From the NCBI GenBank assembly GCA_963971425.1, contig OZ020521.1, forward strand, positions 25,746,012 to 25,810,011: DNA of 64,000 bases, read 5' to 3'. The notes under the pieces were generated by a model. That model was not told the DNA's origin. It saw only the letters and a list, made by a program, of their open reading frames with translations, and searched no databases. Shown here piece after piece: positions 20,998 to 32,897 of this stretch. Positions within the stretch are counted from its first letter, which is position 1, and each line of letters opens with the position of its first letter. A program made the position numbers and the translations under genes. This DNA comes from Bryoerythrophyllum caledonicum (Eukaryota; Streptophyta; Bryopsida; Pottiales; Pottiaceae).

Positions 20998-23900
20998 CCA
21001 AATGGAGCAAGTTTCAAATTTGGCTTTTTGAATGTTCAGTCAAGTTCCTATGTTGTCAATTTCTAACATTCTTCTTTGAATATTTTCTAGTAGAAGGGCA
21101 TTAGTAAAACGTTGGTGGGAGAACAATTTTTTCCTGGATCCGACATTCCATGAAAAAATGATAGGATTTCAGATTTCAAATAAAAAAAGCGGGCACATTG
21201 CTTTTGCTTGTACACTCTATTGAATGTAAGATTTTCAATACTAGCAAGATATATTATTTTCTTGCATATATATTTTTTTTAAATCTTGTATGTGGTGAAA
21301 ATTAGCATATGAACCCAAATCAAACATTAGCACACATTGTCACATAGTGTCAAGTAAGGTACCAAAATAACTTCTTCTTTTCTACATAATAATCAGAGGT
21401 CATCATATTCTTTGCTTTTTACTTTTTCCACAACAATATGTGGTGTAAACCTTCTTATCAACCATTCGACTTCTCAATCTAAAACATATTAAGTTCACAA
21501 ACCTATAAACGCAAAATGGCAATTCTTGAACCTCCACTCCTTGCACAATTGTTTTGCATATTGTAGTATCGAAAACTCTATTGCATAAAATAACCCAACA
21601 AACTCAATTCTATATGCTATAATTGGAAATGGATATGTTTTTTAGCGTGTAAGTAGCTTAAGGTCACATGAAGGTAGTAATTGTATTTAATCTTAAATTA
21701 ATCCAAAGTATGTTCTTTAGGAAATTATATATCACCCACGAATATGTATCACACTCTTAGTCTGATCAATTTGATAGTGTCTTTAGTATCCAATTGATGA
21801 ATCCATGATCAAATTGATAGTCACAACATTTGCAGATTCATTTACCTTAATTCTACCTTGCTAAATTAATCATGTGAATTTGCATAATTCAAATTTGGGT
21901 TCAATGATTTCTCTCAAGCAAAACTCATGTTTCTCTTTACTCCATCATTACTTCCATTGCTCCAATCTCAAATATTCAATTGAGATCATTCTTATACATA
22001 GTACGCTTTTAATTAAAATGATAGACTTAAATCTCAAGTCAAATTACTACAATGACCATACTTCTTCCTCACAATAGCTTGAACTATTACTTCTACATGG
22101 CTCTATCTATTGAATGAAGGTTGATTAGACTAAAATCAGTTGTTGCATCCTCAAATAGAATTCAATTATGTTATGGTACCAGTCATTGCATAATTTATCT
22201 AATTGATATTATGGGCCATGTATATAGCTAATAGATTACACTCTAATAAGTCTTCTATGTTTATTCTTTACAATGACTCCATTCTTTGATCAATCAGTTA
22301 ACCCCTCAAGGCCCAAGGCATGTTAGCACCCAAACTCACTGAAAACTGCCAGTTTCAATGCATTCAACACAAAATGCAAATCAACCCAATTTTTACATAT
22401 CTAACCGCATAATCTTGTGCTAGGATTGTACATGTGTATGTGGTAAAAAAGCTGTTTAGTTTGACCACACGGATTGAAAGATATCAACATTTGAAAGAAA
22501 CATAAACTCTTCTTGAGGTCAAACCAAACACCTTCAACAAGCTTCAACCACCTTCTATGGCATTTTTTTGCATTACGGTGGGTGATTTTCTAATTTGAAC
22601 ATAGAAAGGATCATGTTAGGCACGTGTGCACCAAATTTTAGAAGTAGATGAGGGGTAGGAGATGTCCTTTAAAATTGTGCAATGCAACTATGTGCCGAGA
22701 ATAAAACAATACACTTCAAGTTTTGCATATATCATATCCTTCTCATATTTTTGAAATTCCAAAATCCGTATGGTAGATGCAAAGATTTCCAAAAATATAT
22801 TCCAAGAGGAGTTTTTCTTTTTTTTAAATGGACAAAAAATCAAATTTCTATAAAATTAAGAATTAGCGAAAGTATTGCTACACTATTTGTTATATGTCTA
22901 CACTAAACCGATGCACTATTTGTCTAAGTTTTTTTTTATTTTTTTTGTAATTCTTGAACCATAAGTTGGATTTCTACGAAAATTACGTCTACACGAAGCT
23001 AATCAAAAGTTGCTCATTCATTGAAAAATACCTTAGAAAATCATTCTTGAATTTGAGAATGTGGTACCCTATTCAAATTCAAAATGTCCTCCGAGGGAAC
23101 ACTTAGTTTGTAGGGGTTAAATTAGTGTGTCTCCTCTACATACTGTAACCACACATCCGGTCAATGTCGAGTCATGTCATAGTTAATGCAGGATTGTCAT
23201 TTTTGTTCTAACTTTACACATCGAGTAGGTAATGACGGCTGAAACTCTCAAACAGAGTCGCACTTCTATTGGAGTTCTTTTTCACAATCAAACCACTCAT
23301 GGACTTCTATCGGAGTTCTATTTCACAATCAAACCACTCATCCAATCGATTGTTTTACATACACTGACTCATCGTCACTATGCGCTATGACTTTCTAACT
23401 CTTACTCAACTCAAAATTGAATTCAAGTAGATCTGTGTGTTTATCACGTAAATAAGTTAATATCTACACTTAGCAACAAACATTTCCAACCTCATGTTAC
23501 ACATTTAATTGAACACAATATCGACTTGATATGTCACAACCGTAACCCAATTGATCATCATGATGAAAAACTATCAATAAGTCATACAAAGTTTCTATCA
23601 ACATGTGCTACTACTACAATCAAAATAGATTCATTGCTAAGGTTGTGACTAGCACTGGGTGATGTGCTCGTGGTAGGGAGAGTGTGTCGTGTTTTCATAT
23701 GTCCAACATCATCTACTTTAAATTCAAAGTAGTTATCCTTCACACCTCTTCCTAATGTAGGTCTATTCTTACATTTTTTGAGATCCTAAGCACCAGAACT
23801 ACATTATATATCAATTTAATTTACACTATTATACCAAAAGTGGCTATCAAGTTGATTTGGAGTCCCTATTTATAATAAAGTTCAAAAAACTACATCAAAT

Positions 23901-24285
23901 TGAAAAAGTGCCTACTACAAATATGCTACATTCCTCTTCAACTCTAAAAACTCGTGTATAAAGAATTAACATCATGCTTAACACAACAATAATGCATTTA
24001 GACCTAGTGTAGTGCAAACATTTGACACCAAGCGAAGTCAAAGTCTGTCAATTCACTCAACCCAGGGAAGAGAATAAACCGTTTGCTTGAATGCAAACAT
24101 TATAATATTTCAATCCGTGCGGTCAAAGTTAATGAAATATGGTGAGTATATTACTTAATAAGTCTTATTCGAGATCCTACAATGAAAACTATAAATAAAT
24201 GTTTTTTTTCCTTCTATATTCATTGCACTAGAATCCAACAATTTTGAAGTGTTTTTGGTGTGAAAATGTCACGGTACGTAGCGGT
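20998..24285 (+). mobile_element. Nested TTAA-type element, relative of 30325-31666
   Basis: Follows TTAA at 20994-20997. The interior shares many blocks with 30325-31666 and 25757-26744: the GACATTCCATG segment, the CTCCACTCCTTGCAC segment, the AATCCGTGCGGTCAAAG segment and the 3' end ATTTTGAAGTGTTTTTGGTGTG. It is itself interrupted by 22302-23116. The right TTAA appears mutated to TTGA. Confidence 0.5.
22302..23116 (+). mobile_element. TTAA-flanked non-autonomous element, 815 bp
   Basis: Flanked by TTAA at 22298-22301 and 23117-23120. It begins CCCCTCAAGGCCCAAGG and ends TTAGTTTGTAGGGG, so only the outermost bases are inverted. An inverted, partial copy lies at about 32898-33835. Confidence 0.65.
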
Positions 24286-24720
24286 TGAAGCACCATAACG
24301 TTTTATCCATAAATCCAAGAAAAGGGAAAAAAATGATCCCCGCCAAGATAACCCGTATTCCTATTCTCACTAAAACTTTCAAAAAGATATCTTCAAAATT
24401 GGTTTTTAGGAATGTGCAGAGAATGGATTTGTAACTTGTAGGTACAAATTGTCCTGTAGGAGTTAAAGGGTTAAAACAAAGAGCAATAACAAAATAAGAA
24501 TATGAGACATCTTACTAAGACAACTAAGGTAAGCCCCCCTAAAACCGACAAGTTAAGGAATGTGCATATATGGAGAGAGGAGATAATTATACTATTATTT
24601 TCAGTGATCGCCAATAGAATTACAATTCCAACCCAAGTGATTTCATATTTTTCCGATGAAAATTGAATTAGTTATGAATTTTCAAATTGTGCAGCCATGT
24701 TTAGTGGGTGGCCAGCAGTA

Positions 24721-24877
24721 GGTACCCCCCATAACCAACGACCAAAAGTAAGGGTCTTGACTAATAGCAAACCTCTATTTGGAGCTGAGTTGGTGGTAAT
24801 GGGATGGAAGAGGGTTGGATATACCCCAATTATATAGGCGTTGGCTATGGATTTTTGTTGGTTATGGGGGGCTAACC
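24721..24877. mobile_element. Small MITE-like element, 157 bp
   Basis: The 15-bp inverted ends CCCCCCATAACCAAC and GTTGGTTATGGGGGG are perfect and lie inside slightly longer imperfect arms. No coding potential. The target duplication is not clear. Confidence 0.6.
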
Positions 24878-25100
24878 TTATAGTAAATTAGTTGGTCAAT
24901 TTGCACCACTATGAAAAGAGCCCTCCCTGAAGAACAAGGCCCAATAATAATGAATGCGTTTTGGGCGACAACATTCAAAACAAGAAACAAGTTATTTGAC
25001 TATTTCTTCATGCGAGGATTCACAAGCTCTTAGATAAGCCAAAGACGATTCTCACCACCTCATAATCCACAATTACAACTCACTATTGATCAAGTCTTAA

Positions 25101-25752
25101 CCCTTTAGCGCCCAGGAAGCCCGAAATGGGACTCCGGAGGTGTTGAAACTCAATTTGCATGAAATCCATGAGGAACTAGGCTTCGAGATACGAGGTTTAG
25201 ATTTGCGCACTCATTACACAAACACCCTTTAACAATCAGATCATGATTTGGATTGATAGAACTCTTGGAAAAGCTAGGAATACAACACAAAATACACCAA
25301 ATACACTAAAATACAATGAATATATGGTTGGAACATTTTTGAATACAATCAAGTAGAAAAAGGCAAAAAAATCACCAGTAATTGTGTATAAATATTTTCT
25401 TCTCATATGATATGTCAATGCGAAGCTATCAACCTAGTGCACATGTGAATTGCTCTAATTCAAAGTAAAAAAAATTCTTGCAAGAATCTATTGATGGACC
25501 ATGGTTAAAGTATTACACCCTCCAAATTCCACAGTTTTCACTACCAATATATGGTAACTTTAAACACTATGATCTATTCCATCAACCATTGGATGTTGTG
25601 CAAAATTTCCCCAAAGTTTAGGTCATGGGTTAAGTTCAATTTTGTAAGGTTAGGTATCAATATTAGTCATTGTATTTCCATCGAATCCGGTTCAAAGAAA
25701 AAAGTCAGCAAAAATCTTGGTTTTTTCATAAACATCCCTGGGCGGTAAAGGG
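25101..25752. mobile_element. TTAA-flanked MITE, 652 bp
   Basis: Flanked by TTAA at 25097-25100 and 25753-25756. Ends are CCCTTTAGCGCCCAGG and CCTGGGCGGTAAAGGG, a 16-bp inverted repeat with one mismatch. TTAA targets with CCC-starting ends are the signature of piggyBac-type insertion. It has no transposase. Confidence 0.8.
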
Positions 25753-25756
25753 TTAA

Positions 25757-25888
25757 TCCCTAAGAGCCCAAGTGTACGTGGGGCGTAAGTTTTTGATTTT
25801 GGGAAGGATCCTAAAATTCAAAAAATTCAAAAAAATCTTTTAAAAAAAAACTCTAATACTAGATTGTATGTGATTAGAGAGCTCCATG

Positions 25889-25965
<77 letters not shown>

Positions 25966-26744
25966 CTCGATTCATGGTTTGAAAGTTAGTACCACTCAAA
26001 GTTAGAAATGGGAACTCCAGGTAGCTTCAAAAATTTGCTAGGAGTCTCTATTGATATTGAGATTTTCCACACACGTAGAAAATATTACCTTCTTTGAATA
26101 TGTCAAAAAAAAATATTTTCTTTAGTGCAAAAAGACATTTTAACTCAAGTCAAACATTTTTACACATTTCGGGCAAGCGGGGAAAAAACTTCTTTTCTAA
26201 ATAAAACCCAAAGATCTTCATATTTTTCACTTTTTATTTTTCTACAACAATATGTGGCATAAACATTCTTATTGACCATTTCGATTATCATTCTAATACA
26301 TATTAAACTCTCAAAAAAATTAATTGTGATTTGACAATTTTTGAACCTCCACTCCTTGCACACTTGTTTTGAATATGCTACACCCCTTCTTTACTTCTAA
26401 AAATTAGTATATTAGGAACTAACATCATGCTTAACACAATGGTGAAAGATTTAGACCTTGTGTAGTGCAAAAATTTAATACCAAGGGAAATCAAAGTGTG
26501 ATGATCCACTCAACACAAGGAAGAAAATGAACCACTTTCTTGACTTAATCTTTCAAACACTATAATCTTTTAATCTATGCGGTCAAAGTGTATGAAATTT
26601 TGTGAGTATGTTACTTAGTAAGTCTTAATGGAGATCCTATGTCAGAAGGATATATATGAGGTTTAATTTCCTTCCTTACTCATTGCACTAGAATCAACAA
26701 TTTTGAAGTGTTTTTGGTGTGAAATTGTCCTTGGCTTCTAGGGG
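25757..26744. mobile_element. TTAA-flanked element, 988 bp, abutting the previous one
   Basis: Starts TCCCTAAGAGCCCAAG right after the shared TTAA at 25753-25756 and ends CTTGGCTTCTAGGGG before TTAA at 26745-26748. The ends are imperfect inverted repeats. The interior is the same family as 30325-31666, with an AT microsatellite inside. Confidence 0.75.
25891..25964. repeat. (TA)n microsatellite
   Basis: About 70 bp of almost pure TA, interrupted once by a C near 25920. Confidence 0.95.
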
Positions 26745-26748
26745 TTAA

Positions 26749-27188
26749 GATGCTCATGCGTATGGTGATTACAGCATAATCCATTTGGCTTGTTTTCAAT
26801 TGAAAGGCACAATAGAGTTTTCCTGAAAGTCTAAGTTTTAGAGGGTTTTAAAGGGTAAACCTTGTGTCAGCCAAAAAGACGTGGTGCAGCATCCTTTAAG
26901 GACCTTGTGTCTTTCTCTAGTCACCCTCCATATTTTATGGGCCACGCGCATGGAACAAGCTAATGTAACCAAATTAGTAATTTGGAGTCACCAATGACAC
27001 CTTGCATCTATGTTTGGACGGTGACTGTGCCTAGATGATTAACCCTGTAGCATGTTGGTTGGCTGACAAAGGACCATAATTTATGGAATAAACCTCAAAG
27101 TTAACCAAACCACCATGTTTCTCAAAAACAAGTGGACTTTCAGGTGTACAACCCCTATCAGTGTTTTGGGGTGACAGTCAAGGTTTAA
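26749..27188. other. Intergenic, no gene seen
   Basis: AT-rich sequence between two TTAA elements. The block AGAGTTTTCCTGAAAGT near 26815 recurs inverted near 28030 (ACTTTCAGGAAAACTCT). This suggests the 27189-28010 element sits inside an older repeat. Confidence 0.6.
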
Positions 27189-28010
27189 CCCCTAAAGTCG
27201 AAATCGACCAGAATGTGGTCGATCTGACTCTGGTCAGGCTCTCAGTTACTAAATTTAGATCGTATGAAGTTAAAATTTTGGAAGATTGTAGAGTTTTCCC
27301 AGACCTTCCAAATGACACCATTCATGCTTCAAAATTCCTCATACTTTAGGAGATATTCACGGTCAATGTTTGAAAACACTGTTAGGGCATGCTGAAATCT
27401 GCCCAAAACTGCGGTATATTCTCATTTATTCTCAAAATCTGCCCAAAATCAATTAGATCGCAGTAACTTCAAAAATTCACCAAAAATTGAGATTTTACTT
27501 TTTTCCGAATTTTGTTTTTCGTGCATGTAAAAGAGGTAGTAAAGCATGATCTCACCGTTTGGATTTTCAATCCGATAATTTTTTGCATGCCTTTTTAATT
27601 GTTGAAAATGAGCATTTGTATTTGTATTTCAGCATACCTCCATGTGAAAAATTAAGCATTTCATTAGGTTTTATAGGTCCTATGAGGGTAAAAAGTATAT
27701 GGACATATTCCTTACTCACATAGGAACAAGAATTTGAAGAGCCTCATGTCAAATTTCCTTTCAAAATTGGTTTTTTTGGCCCCCAAAACATTAGTTTTCC
27801 ATTCTACAACAAGGAAAGAATCTTTTTTTTCAACTTTGAACATAACGATCTCACAAATGGAGAGGAATTTGAATCTAAGATTTGGTATGCATGTACATGT
27901 ACAAGTTAGGTACTAGATCTTACGGTTACATACTCGAAAATTTGTCAAAAGTTAAAAAATTTCACCTTGCATTGAAAGAGGGCAGTTTTGAGGGCTTTTG
28001 ACTTTAGGGG
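27189..28010. mobile_element. TTAA-flanked element, 822 bp
   Basis: Flanked by TTAA at 27185-27188 and 28011-28014. Ends CCCCTAAAGTCGAAA and TTTTGACTTTAGGGG are inverted repeats with one mismatch over 15 bp. Only short ORFs are inside. Confidence 0.8.
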
Positions 28011-28014
28011 TTAA

Positions 28015-30320
28015 ACCCTGAGTACTTTCAGGAAAACTCTAATAGCAGCAGCAGCATTGAATTAAAAATAGGGTTTTCATAAGCAGAAGGTGGCCAGATT
28101 TGGACTTGTGTGCATGTTTTTGGTGGTGCATAAAACCAACAGGACATATCTTCAACTCATGCTCCTCTGCTGTGATTGTGTGCTGCTCGTATGATACTCA
28201 CATGTCATCAACTTTCTTTAGCTATGTTCTTTAATTGTGCCTTTTGGGAGAAAGCCAAGCTGCTGCAACATTAATCAACCCAACACATGTAACACCACCC
28301 TTAGATGGAGGCATGTATCACCACCCTTCAATGGAGGCAATTACATTAAATAAATAAGCAAATTTCAAAGTGTGTCCAGAATTTGAGAAATCTTCTTGTT
28401 GTTTCCAAACAACATCCAAGAAAATTCTATTTCAACCTGTAAATGACCGAGGCATTTAAGAGTAATCTCTACTCCGACCAAGGCTCTTAAGAGTAATCTC
28501 TACTTCATTGATCATAAACGGCCAAGATTAATTTTTTGAGAATGTAATTGTAGGATCTTCTTCTAAACTTATATGAGATGACGTGGTACACTTTTTGTGA
28601 ATTTTGACTGTACGGATTGAAAGATAATTGTAGTCAAAATGAAAAATCTTGTACCACGTAGGTACACTTGGTCTTTTGGGGGTTAAATACACATCACTTG
28701 AGAGATTGCTAACCCCAAGTATCTCAATATTTAATCAAATATTATATTTCTGGTGATCCCAGACACTTCTATGCCAGAATCTGTCAGATGCAATTGAGTT
28801 ATTCGTAAAGGGAACCGGTCTTTTGTCCTCCTTTTTTCATGCAAAAGAGAATCTAACCTGTATTGTAGCCACAAAGTAATCCTGTGAAAAAAATTCAGGA
28901 TTTGAGGGTTTTGAGGAGGTGTTATTTATGGGACAAATGGCACAAATCTCCCAAAAACGAACAAGAACAATCATGAACGTCATGACACTCTGGCATGTAT
29001 CCTACAATCCTAGAGTTGTGCATGACTTGAAGGGTCAGAGTTTGCTTAAAATAAAAGCCAAGCACAAACTCGAGTTTGAGAATTCTAGGGCTCAAAAACT
29101 AGTCTATCCAGTGTTCTATTCAAGGTCTACAGTGAAACCCTGCCAGTGGACTCGGCGACCCTGGCTTTTCCATTTTACAGGTTAGAAACTGAGGATTTGG
29201 GGTACTTTGCGGATAACTCTAATATGTGAGGTGAATTATAGCCGCGGGGACAGGGTCTTGGGGACGCCCTTGCCCCAAGGATCTGCAGTTCTAGGAAAAC
29301 TCTTAGTAGGGTGTAAATACTATGGTTGTTGAGGTACCCATGGGTTTGGCAGTTTGAATTCCGCTCACAAAATCTGTAAAAAGTGGCATGTCTGTTTCTA
29401 AAACAAAAAAAACAAAAAAAAGCAAAAAAGGAAAGATTATAACATTTAATATCCAAATCATGTGAATCTTACTTTCCTCATACCCTAACTTACTAGAGAG
29501 CTAATTCCTGGATACATTGCTATCAGCCAGCTTGTGATTGTGAAGGGATATGCTGTGTATGCTAGGTCACAATGATTATCCCTATCCAAAAAAAAGGTTA
29601 CGGGAACGTAATTTGTGGGGCTCCAACAAGGATCTGGTCACTGGTCACTGCAGACAACATATCAAGATCATGGGAACAAGCTATGGCATCCTGACTTTAA
29701 AAATATCTGCAAATACTTGCACAGTTTTCCTCACATGCAAAGTCAAACCACTGCAGTGAAATACGTAATTGGTGGAGAAGAAAATTCAACTTTTTGCGGT
29801 TGGACATATTCAGTGCTTGGAAACATACGTAATGGCATAGTTAATGAAGGCCATAATTAATGGATCATTGTCCGTGGTCATCACCTGAGTGTAATTTGCA
29901 TGGTTAACTCATTATAGTGCAAGTACACTTCATGTGCATAACTTGAAACCTCTTTGTTTATAGTTGTGGCGACACTCATTCTCCTCACATGCGAAGTCTC
30001 TTCAGAGCAGGTGCATTTATAAAGAGCTGCATCATGTTATGATGTTGTAAGGTGTGTGAAATGGTTTGTGATGTTAATGGCTAACTTATTTGTCCTACTG
30101 ACCAATGCTTGTGGACTTGAGAATGCCACTATTAAACAATTTATGGAATGAGATTAATAATATTTGTATACTAGATATTAAAAAATTTAAATGTTTCATT
30201 CACAAGAACTTGTAAATCAATTACCAAATCTCTGTATTAATTCTACAGTAATATTGATATTCAAGTGAGAAAATAAAAGTGCTCAGTTCCTCACACGTTT
30301 GAATTTGTTGTTTTTCTGTC
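28015..30320. other. Non-coding stretch with element remnants
   Basis: No supported gene. A TTAA-type right end (GGTCTTTTGGGGG before TTAA at 28683-28686) marks the edge of another element, whose TIR resembles the start of 25757-26744. Overlapping ORFs of 69 and 81 codons near 29550-29860 have no recognisable motifs. Confidence 0.5.
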
Positions 30321-30324
30321 TTAA

Positions 30325-31666
30325 CCTCTAAAGGCCCAAGAGTTCCCTTGGGGGACTCTTGAAGGTTTGGGCAGGTTCCTGTGGTGTCAATTTGTAACAC
30401 TCCTTTTTGAGATTTCTATAGTAGATGGACATTGCTATAAGCTTTGTGTGAGTCCAACCTTTTCCTAAATCTGACATTCTATGCAAAAGTTATAGGGTTT
30501 TGAATTTCAAACATGGAGAGTGGGCACGTCGGGCACCTCCAAAAACTTCTGCTAGGACACTTTATTGTATGTGATATTTTCAATACTAACAGATAATATT
30601 ATTTCCTTTCATATTGTCAAAAAAAATCTCTTGTCTTAAGTGGAAAATAGCATAATAATCCAAGTCAAATATTTTTACACATTGTCACACTTTGTCGGGC
30701 AAGGTACGAAAAACATTCTTCTTTTCCAAATAAAACTATGAGATCTTCATATTTCTTACATTTTATTTTTTCTACTACAAGATGTGGTCTAAATCTTCAC
30801 ATTAACTATTTGGATTATCATTCTAAAACATATTTAGTTCACAAAAAAATATAACGTGAATTGGCAGATTTTGAACCTTCACTCCCTGCACATTTGTTTT
30901 GAATACATTACACCCCTTCTCTACCTCTAAAAAATGGTGTACGAGGAAATAACATCGTGGTTAACATGATGGTAATCTTTTCAAACCTTGTGTAGTGCAA
31001 AAATCTAACAACAAGTGAAGTCAAAGTCTGCTGATCCACTCAATGCAGGGAAGAAAAAGAACGGTTTTCCTTGCTTCAAACACTATTATCTTTCAATCCG
31101 TGCGGTCAAAGTTTATGAAATTTTGTGAGGGCGTCAATCAACAAGTCTTTATTTAGATTCTATGGTTAGATGTAGAAATAAATTGTTTTGATTGCAGTGG
31201 GCTCTCTTTATAAAAGCATATGATATAATAGCAAATTCATTATAACAGGCGGCGTGGGCCCAAAACATTTAGTTGCTCTCTACAACAACCATTCGCTATC
31301 ACAGCAACTTCCATGAAAGCAAATTGTCACCCCACATAGCATCCATTCAATCTAAGGCATGTCAGAATTGGTCATTATCAAGGAATAGTCTGACCAACCC
31401 CTTGACTTGTGTGCGTCATACAAAGATTACTTGCACCATCATCCTTTGATGCCATACTTTGATAGAATCATTCATTCAACAATACCATTTAACAGCCTTC
31501 CCCACCCTTTCCATTACAACATCCATTCAATATTACAGCGTCTATATATAACAGGCAGAACCAACAGGGCCATTAATAAGGGAGCTGACTGTACCTCATT
31601 ACTCATTGCACTAGATTGAGGAGTTTCGAAGTGTTTTTGGTGTGAAAATGCTTTGGGCCTTTAGGG
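30325..31666. mobile_element. TTAA-flanked element, 1342 bp
   Basis: Flanked by TTAA at 30321-30324 and 31667-31670. Ends are CCTCTAAAGGCCCAA and TTGGGCCTTTAGGG, inverted over about 14 bp. It is the longest apparently whole member here and shares its interior with 20998-24285 and 25757-26744. It has no long ORF. Confidence 0.8.
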
Positions 31667-31678
31667 TTAATCCTTTAA

Positions 31679-32542
31679 CCCCTAAAGAACCGGGCCCTAT
31701 GCTTCGCCAAAACCACCCCAAACCTGCCACTTTGAGATGAGATATTATTAGACTTATTAAAAAAAAAACTATTTTCAACCGTTGGATCATTAAGCCAACT
31801 ACTACAAAAAGACACCCTAAAATTTTCATAAATTTTGACCGATCAAAAGATATAAGCATTTCATGAGTGCAAAATGATTTGTTTCCACTGTGCTCGGATA
31901 GGTTCAGCCTACTTTGACTCAAGATAATGGCATATTTTTCCATTATACATTGCATTAACTCAATGGATCTATGTTCTACCATGTGTTAGGTCATCGCACG
32001 CCAAAAATCACAAGTAATCAAGGTGTTAACGATAAGAAAAATAGACCTCCAATGACTAGGGGTATAGAAAGTGGAACTTTACTTAGGAAAGAGATTTTAG
32101 TTTTTAAATGAAGAAACATTTGTTGGATCTAAAATCCAAGCTCTACATAGAATCATTATGACTTATTCTAAAAATAGATTTTTAAAAAAAAAAACTTAAT
32201 TTCTATGCGATTAAAGGTGAGAACAATGAAGGTAGCATAGAACTTTCCTTTACTACTACCCGCCTCAAAAAGTGCAATTGTCAACTCTACAGAAGCACTA
32301 TTCATCTCAGTAGTACCTTGTCCAACTACCAAAAGAGTCGCCCGATTGCCAAAAGAGTCGAGCTTTTTATGTTTGAAGTACCATAATTTTTCCCTATTAG
32401 TCTTCCAAAAAAAATCCCCACAGAGACAACACGATTTCTTATTTGCAGTAAATATTTCAAGAACTTATCTTCAAAAATGGATTTTTTAGGAACCTACCCA
32501 AAATTGATTTGTCTCTCATAGGGACAAATTGTCCTTTAGGGG
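31679..32542. mobile_element. TTAA-flanked element, 864 bp
   Basis: Flanked by TTAA at 31675-31678 and 32543-32546. Starts CCCCTAAAGAACCGGG and ends AATTGTCCTTTAGGGG; the outer 9-10 bp are inverted. Its left neighbour ends only 12 bp away. The same family occurs split at 20296-24462. Confidence 0.8.
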
Positions 32543-32546
32543 TTAA

Positions 32547-32897
32547 CGACGAAAGGTCCATAAGTGGTCACTTTTGGATGATGTGCAAATTTGGTGGACC
32601 AATACTTCATCTTTGTTTCGTCCGCAACCTCAATTAAGTTCCAAGGATTTGTGCACTTCCAACGAATGCGGTGAGAATGTGCTTTGGAGTCTAACGGACG
32701 AACAACAATGATTTTTGTGAAGTAGGGTTGCCACAAAATGATGGACCAACTACACTCTGTGAAATAGGGGTGCGACAAAATGTACCCTCTTTATAAATGA
32801 TGTTCTACATGATCTACGACACTTGTAGATTCTTCCTAGGCCTCATGAGTTTGTAGGCTTTATAAATACACAATAGGAAATTAGTCATAGAGATGCA
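32547..32897. other. Intergenic, no gene seen
   Basis: AT-rich sequence between two elements. It holds an imperfect internal repeat (GTGAAGTAGGGTTGCCACAAAATG near 32718 and GTGAAATAGGGGTGCGACAAAATG near 32758) and one 80-codon antisense ORF without motifs. Confidence 0.5.

Larger units (their letters stand above)
20296..24462 (+). mobile_element. TTAA-flanked element, relative of 31679-32542, split by nested insertions
   Basis: Starts with CCTCTAAAGGAACGAGCC after TTAA (20292-20295). Until about 20993 it follows the sequence order of 31679-32542. The matching right part resumes at about 24288 and ends in AATTGTCCTGTAGGAG before TTAA (24463-24466). Between 20998 and about 24285 other elements are inserted. 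It has no coding capacity. Confidence 0.65.
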
